Shown: in pieces, positions 61,242-64,000 of the stretch
Layout: each line of letters opens with the position of its first letter
Numbering within the stretch: the stretch's first letter is position 1
Assembly (NCBI GenBank): GCA_014607495.2
Contig: CP053160.1
Location: 8,742,001-8,806,000 of the forward strand
Direction of reading: 5' to 3'
Source of the DNA: Carposina sasakii
Taxonomy: Eukaryota; Arthropoda; Insecta; Lepidoptera; Carposinidae
Length of the DNA: 64,000 nt
Made by a program: the position numbers and the translations under genes
The notes under the pieces: generated by a model
What the model was told of the DNA's origin: nothing
The model's input: the letters and a program-made list of their open reading frames with translations, nothing else
Database searches by the model: none

Positions 61242-63083
61242 GTCATGTCCATTATCCCCAAAGCAGTTGGGCAAAAGTGTGCAAATCACACGCCCATTTT
61301 TCACTTAGCCTATCAAGTCCCACGTGGTCAGGGAGGAGCCTACCGCTGCGTTTCGGGCATAAATACAACAGTGTACCGACAGGTAACGTAAACTAATGTT
61401 AACAAAGCTTGTAGGCTGAAGTTAAACAGTTTTTAATTAAGCACAAAATACGTCGACAACACTAATGATATCTCGGAACAAGTAGTAGTACTGTAGTACC
61501 CACGTCATATACCTACGCTTTGTTTTTGCAAGCTTTATTGTGCAGACGTTTCTGCGTTCTCATTAAGCTCGTATTGCATTAGTAATTAATCTAACTAAAT
61601 GACCACTATAAATGCTTGGTGGGCTGAATCACCATGGCTGTGTCATGTTACAATCCCCATTCTTGATAGGGTATGTTACCAGTTTATTATCATCGTGCCT
61701 ACAGGGATACGGGGCTTTATTAGAGTACATCAGCTGCATCTCCTTCCGTGTAGGTTATGAGTCGACTAAGAAACTCACGTGCGTTCACTGACACCATCAT
61801 GCTCACACAACTATGCTAAACGGACTATAAGGATCTCCGTTATGATCTTGCAGCTCTGGCTACCAGATGTGTGCTAATTTGTCGTTTGAATAAGTCTAGA
61901 TTTATACATTTGCTGCAAGTGGGCCTAAGTGCTATTTACAAAGACATTAAACAATACTATTACGGTATCATGCTTTGCAAAAATTAGGCACAATAGAAAT
62001 GAACAAGCGAAGACCTCAATTTCGCAAACAATAGATTTTTAACGTAGACGAATCGCCACAATTTAAAATAATCTATGCAAGTGATATAACTAAATAATAA
62101 AAACTACGGCGAATGCGTCAAGGTACTCGTATGTAAAAAAGCTTCGCTCTCTGTGTGGTCTGTCCGCTTTAATACAGTCAAGTAATTAATTTGCTTCCAA
62201 AAGCGTATAATGAAATGAATGAGTAATTAAGCTGGTATGTATGTATGTATAACCTAATCTTCTCCCCCGCGACAGTTAATTACGAAGATATACCTATTAA
62301 TATATCTCTGCATATTGTGATTAACATGATTAGGACACAACGTCAAAAACGTGATAAATTAGGGAAGCTACAGTGAGAGGCAAAATTATCGATGCTATTT
62401 ACTTTCCTCGGCCAACTAGTGTTGGAAATCGATTGTACCTGTCGATATGATTACTTCATTCTTGCAATCTTTTAAATTCAATGTCATGACCTGGATTATG
62501 ATGAAAATTAAAAGAAAATTAAAACATGATCGAAGATGGAACAATAATTATATTTTAAACTAGATTAAATAGACCAATATTATGCATCAGAAAATAGTAT
62601 ATAATGTCACCTTTTCAAGAATAAATAGGACTGGACTTAATGAAATTTGGTAAACGGGTGTGATAACATCCAGGCAGACAGATAGCCTTTACAGTTTTTT
62701 AAAGCTTACAGATCTTTTAATATGATAACTAAGTCTAAAAGGTCATTAAAAGGTCTTAATAACTTCCTCCGGCCAAATAATATTAGATATCATTAATACA
62801 TACTAAGTAAACTTTTCTTAAGTATCATGACATTGTAGTTTTAGCAGATTTAACCGTAGTCGTTCAGAATAATGATCACGTACAATTAACATCATCGATG
62901 AATAACTTAAGAGATAACAAATAAGCAAACTTTGACTTGAGCACGTCCGAGACGTCTCATACAACTATGTATAATACTGTAAGATAACAGAAAAAATGCA
63001 AATATTAGGGCTTTCATACTATTTTGTTATGAGACGAACTTACACGAGCATGCAGTCACAGTCTCGCAATATACCCACAAAGA

Positions 63084-63315
63084 CGGCCGATTGGTCTAGT
63101 GGGTAGTGACCCTGCCTGCGACGCCATAGGTCCTGGGTTCGAATCCCGGTAGGTGCAAACATTGATATGATGAATATCGATGTTTGTTTCCGAGTCATGG
63201 ATGTTTCTATACTTATCTATATATTTATATACCGTTGCTTAGTACCCACGACACAAGACCTCAGGGATATTAATGTGGGACTAGGTTAATGTGTTGTGTA
63301 GTGTAAAGAAAAAAA
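63084..63315 (+). mobile_element. tRNA-derived SINE
   Basis: GACGGCCGATTGGTCTAGTG, B box GGGTTCGAATCCCGG, body with TTGCTTAGTACCCACGACAC, ending in an A-rich tail. It is the best preserved copy of the family in the window. Confidence 0.82.
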
Positions 63316-64000
63316 AAAGATGATAAGCAAATTACACACTTTTCACCAATTAGCTTAGCCCGACGCGGTGAGGAGAAATCCTGCCGCCACTTCTCGGGCA
63401 AAAATATTTTTGTGCTATTTTTGTGTTAGCTATAAGACTAAAAGGACTCTTTATTCTCTTCTCTTAAATAAAGAGTCTAGCACAAGTAGCATGACCTCCG
63501 AAACACGATATGATAAACCGATTTATCGACATTTAGCCTGTCAAAATACGATAAATATAGCCGCCATGTTGAATTTTGTAAAGAGACGATACGATATCCA
63601 CGATGCGTGGTTATGTTAGGGGGGGCAGACCCTAAAGAAGGGACAAGGTGGAGTCGTAAGAGGCAAAGTTAGGCAATGATTAATTCACACTCGTGCAGCC
63701 GTGAATCTCTCCTCAGTTCTTGCTTCATGGTTTCGAAATCAAGTAATAATAACCCATACCTACAAACAATTTGATGAACCTTGCAATTCGTGACCAATCG
63801 CTGCAACAATAGGTACTAATTAATCATCACCATTACACCATGTTAAAATTTAAAGGGCCTATACGTCTTGGTTTGCAAAAAAACGTAGTAAGTACATTAC
63901 ATTCACAGAATCTGACCCACTTTATACTCCAACACAAATTATTTGTACTAAGCACTAAAGTACTTTTAGAAATAATTTTTAAGACCTTCATACCTACTGC

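Larger units (their letters stand above)
58955..64000. other. Non-coding region, intron or intergenic
   Basis: No convincing exon on either strand. It contains a 1.2-kb inverted-repeat element, an RTE-like fragment, repeat family G segments and a SINE. A GTAT microsatellite is near 62236. Stretches 59140-60050 and 61760-63080 show nothing I recognise. Confidence 0.5.

Overview
The window is animal nuclear DNA, almost certainly from a moth or butterfly (Lepidoptera). Genes are split by AT-rich GT-AG introns, and dispersed repeats of lepidopteran type fill the gaps: tRNA-headed SINEs, short non-LTR retrotransposon tails, one tail family often preceded by ATC repeats, MITEs, a hAT derivative and a complete BEL/Pao retroelement. 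No prokaryotic features are present. The order assignment rests on repeat style and protein similarity from memory, not on a database search.

Layout: (1) 1-13272 is repeat-rich non-coding DNA, probably intron 1 of a class I myosin whose first coding exon lies at 13273-13361 on the minus strand. (2) 17372-31768 (+) is a six-exon forkhead transcription-factor gene, nearest in my judgement to the FoxJ2/3 group. It carries a 1.5 kb GC-rich minisatellite on the donor of exon 4 and a complete BEL/Pao element (22327-30571, opposite strand) in its last intron. (3) 31769-40453 is non-coding, with MITEs and a perfect 64-bp palindrome. (4) 40454-56864 (-) holds 26 exons encoding the C-terminal ~1270 residues of a UBR3-type E3 ubiquitin ligase; the N-terminal part, including the UBR box, is beyond the right edge. 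(5) 58394-58954 (+) is the first coding exon of an unrecognised secreted protein. (6) 58955-64000 is non-coding and repeat-bearing.

The most unusual feature is a recurrent structure at exon-intron boundaries. Four GC-rich tandem arrays (periods 80, 33, 105 and 39 bp) each begin on the last bases of a coding exon, so every unit repeats the exon end plus its 5' splice site. One is in the forkhead gene and three are in UBR3. In three of the four the intron-like part of each unit also ends in AG, making each unit a potential mini-exon. The three UBR3 periods are multiples of three and open in the sense frame; the forkhead array is not and meets TGA just after the donor. UBR3 also has several decayed, low-copy duplications of exon edges. 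This looks like a local, repeated process of donor-anchored tandem duplication.

Two single-base frameshifts in UBR3 (near 43750 and 40945), each contradicted by splice phase, suggest sequence errors or recent damage in an otherwise intact gene. All gene models were made by reading splice sites, phase and protein family patterns by eye; no alignment or transcript evidence was available.
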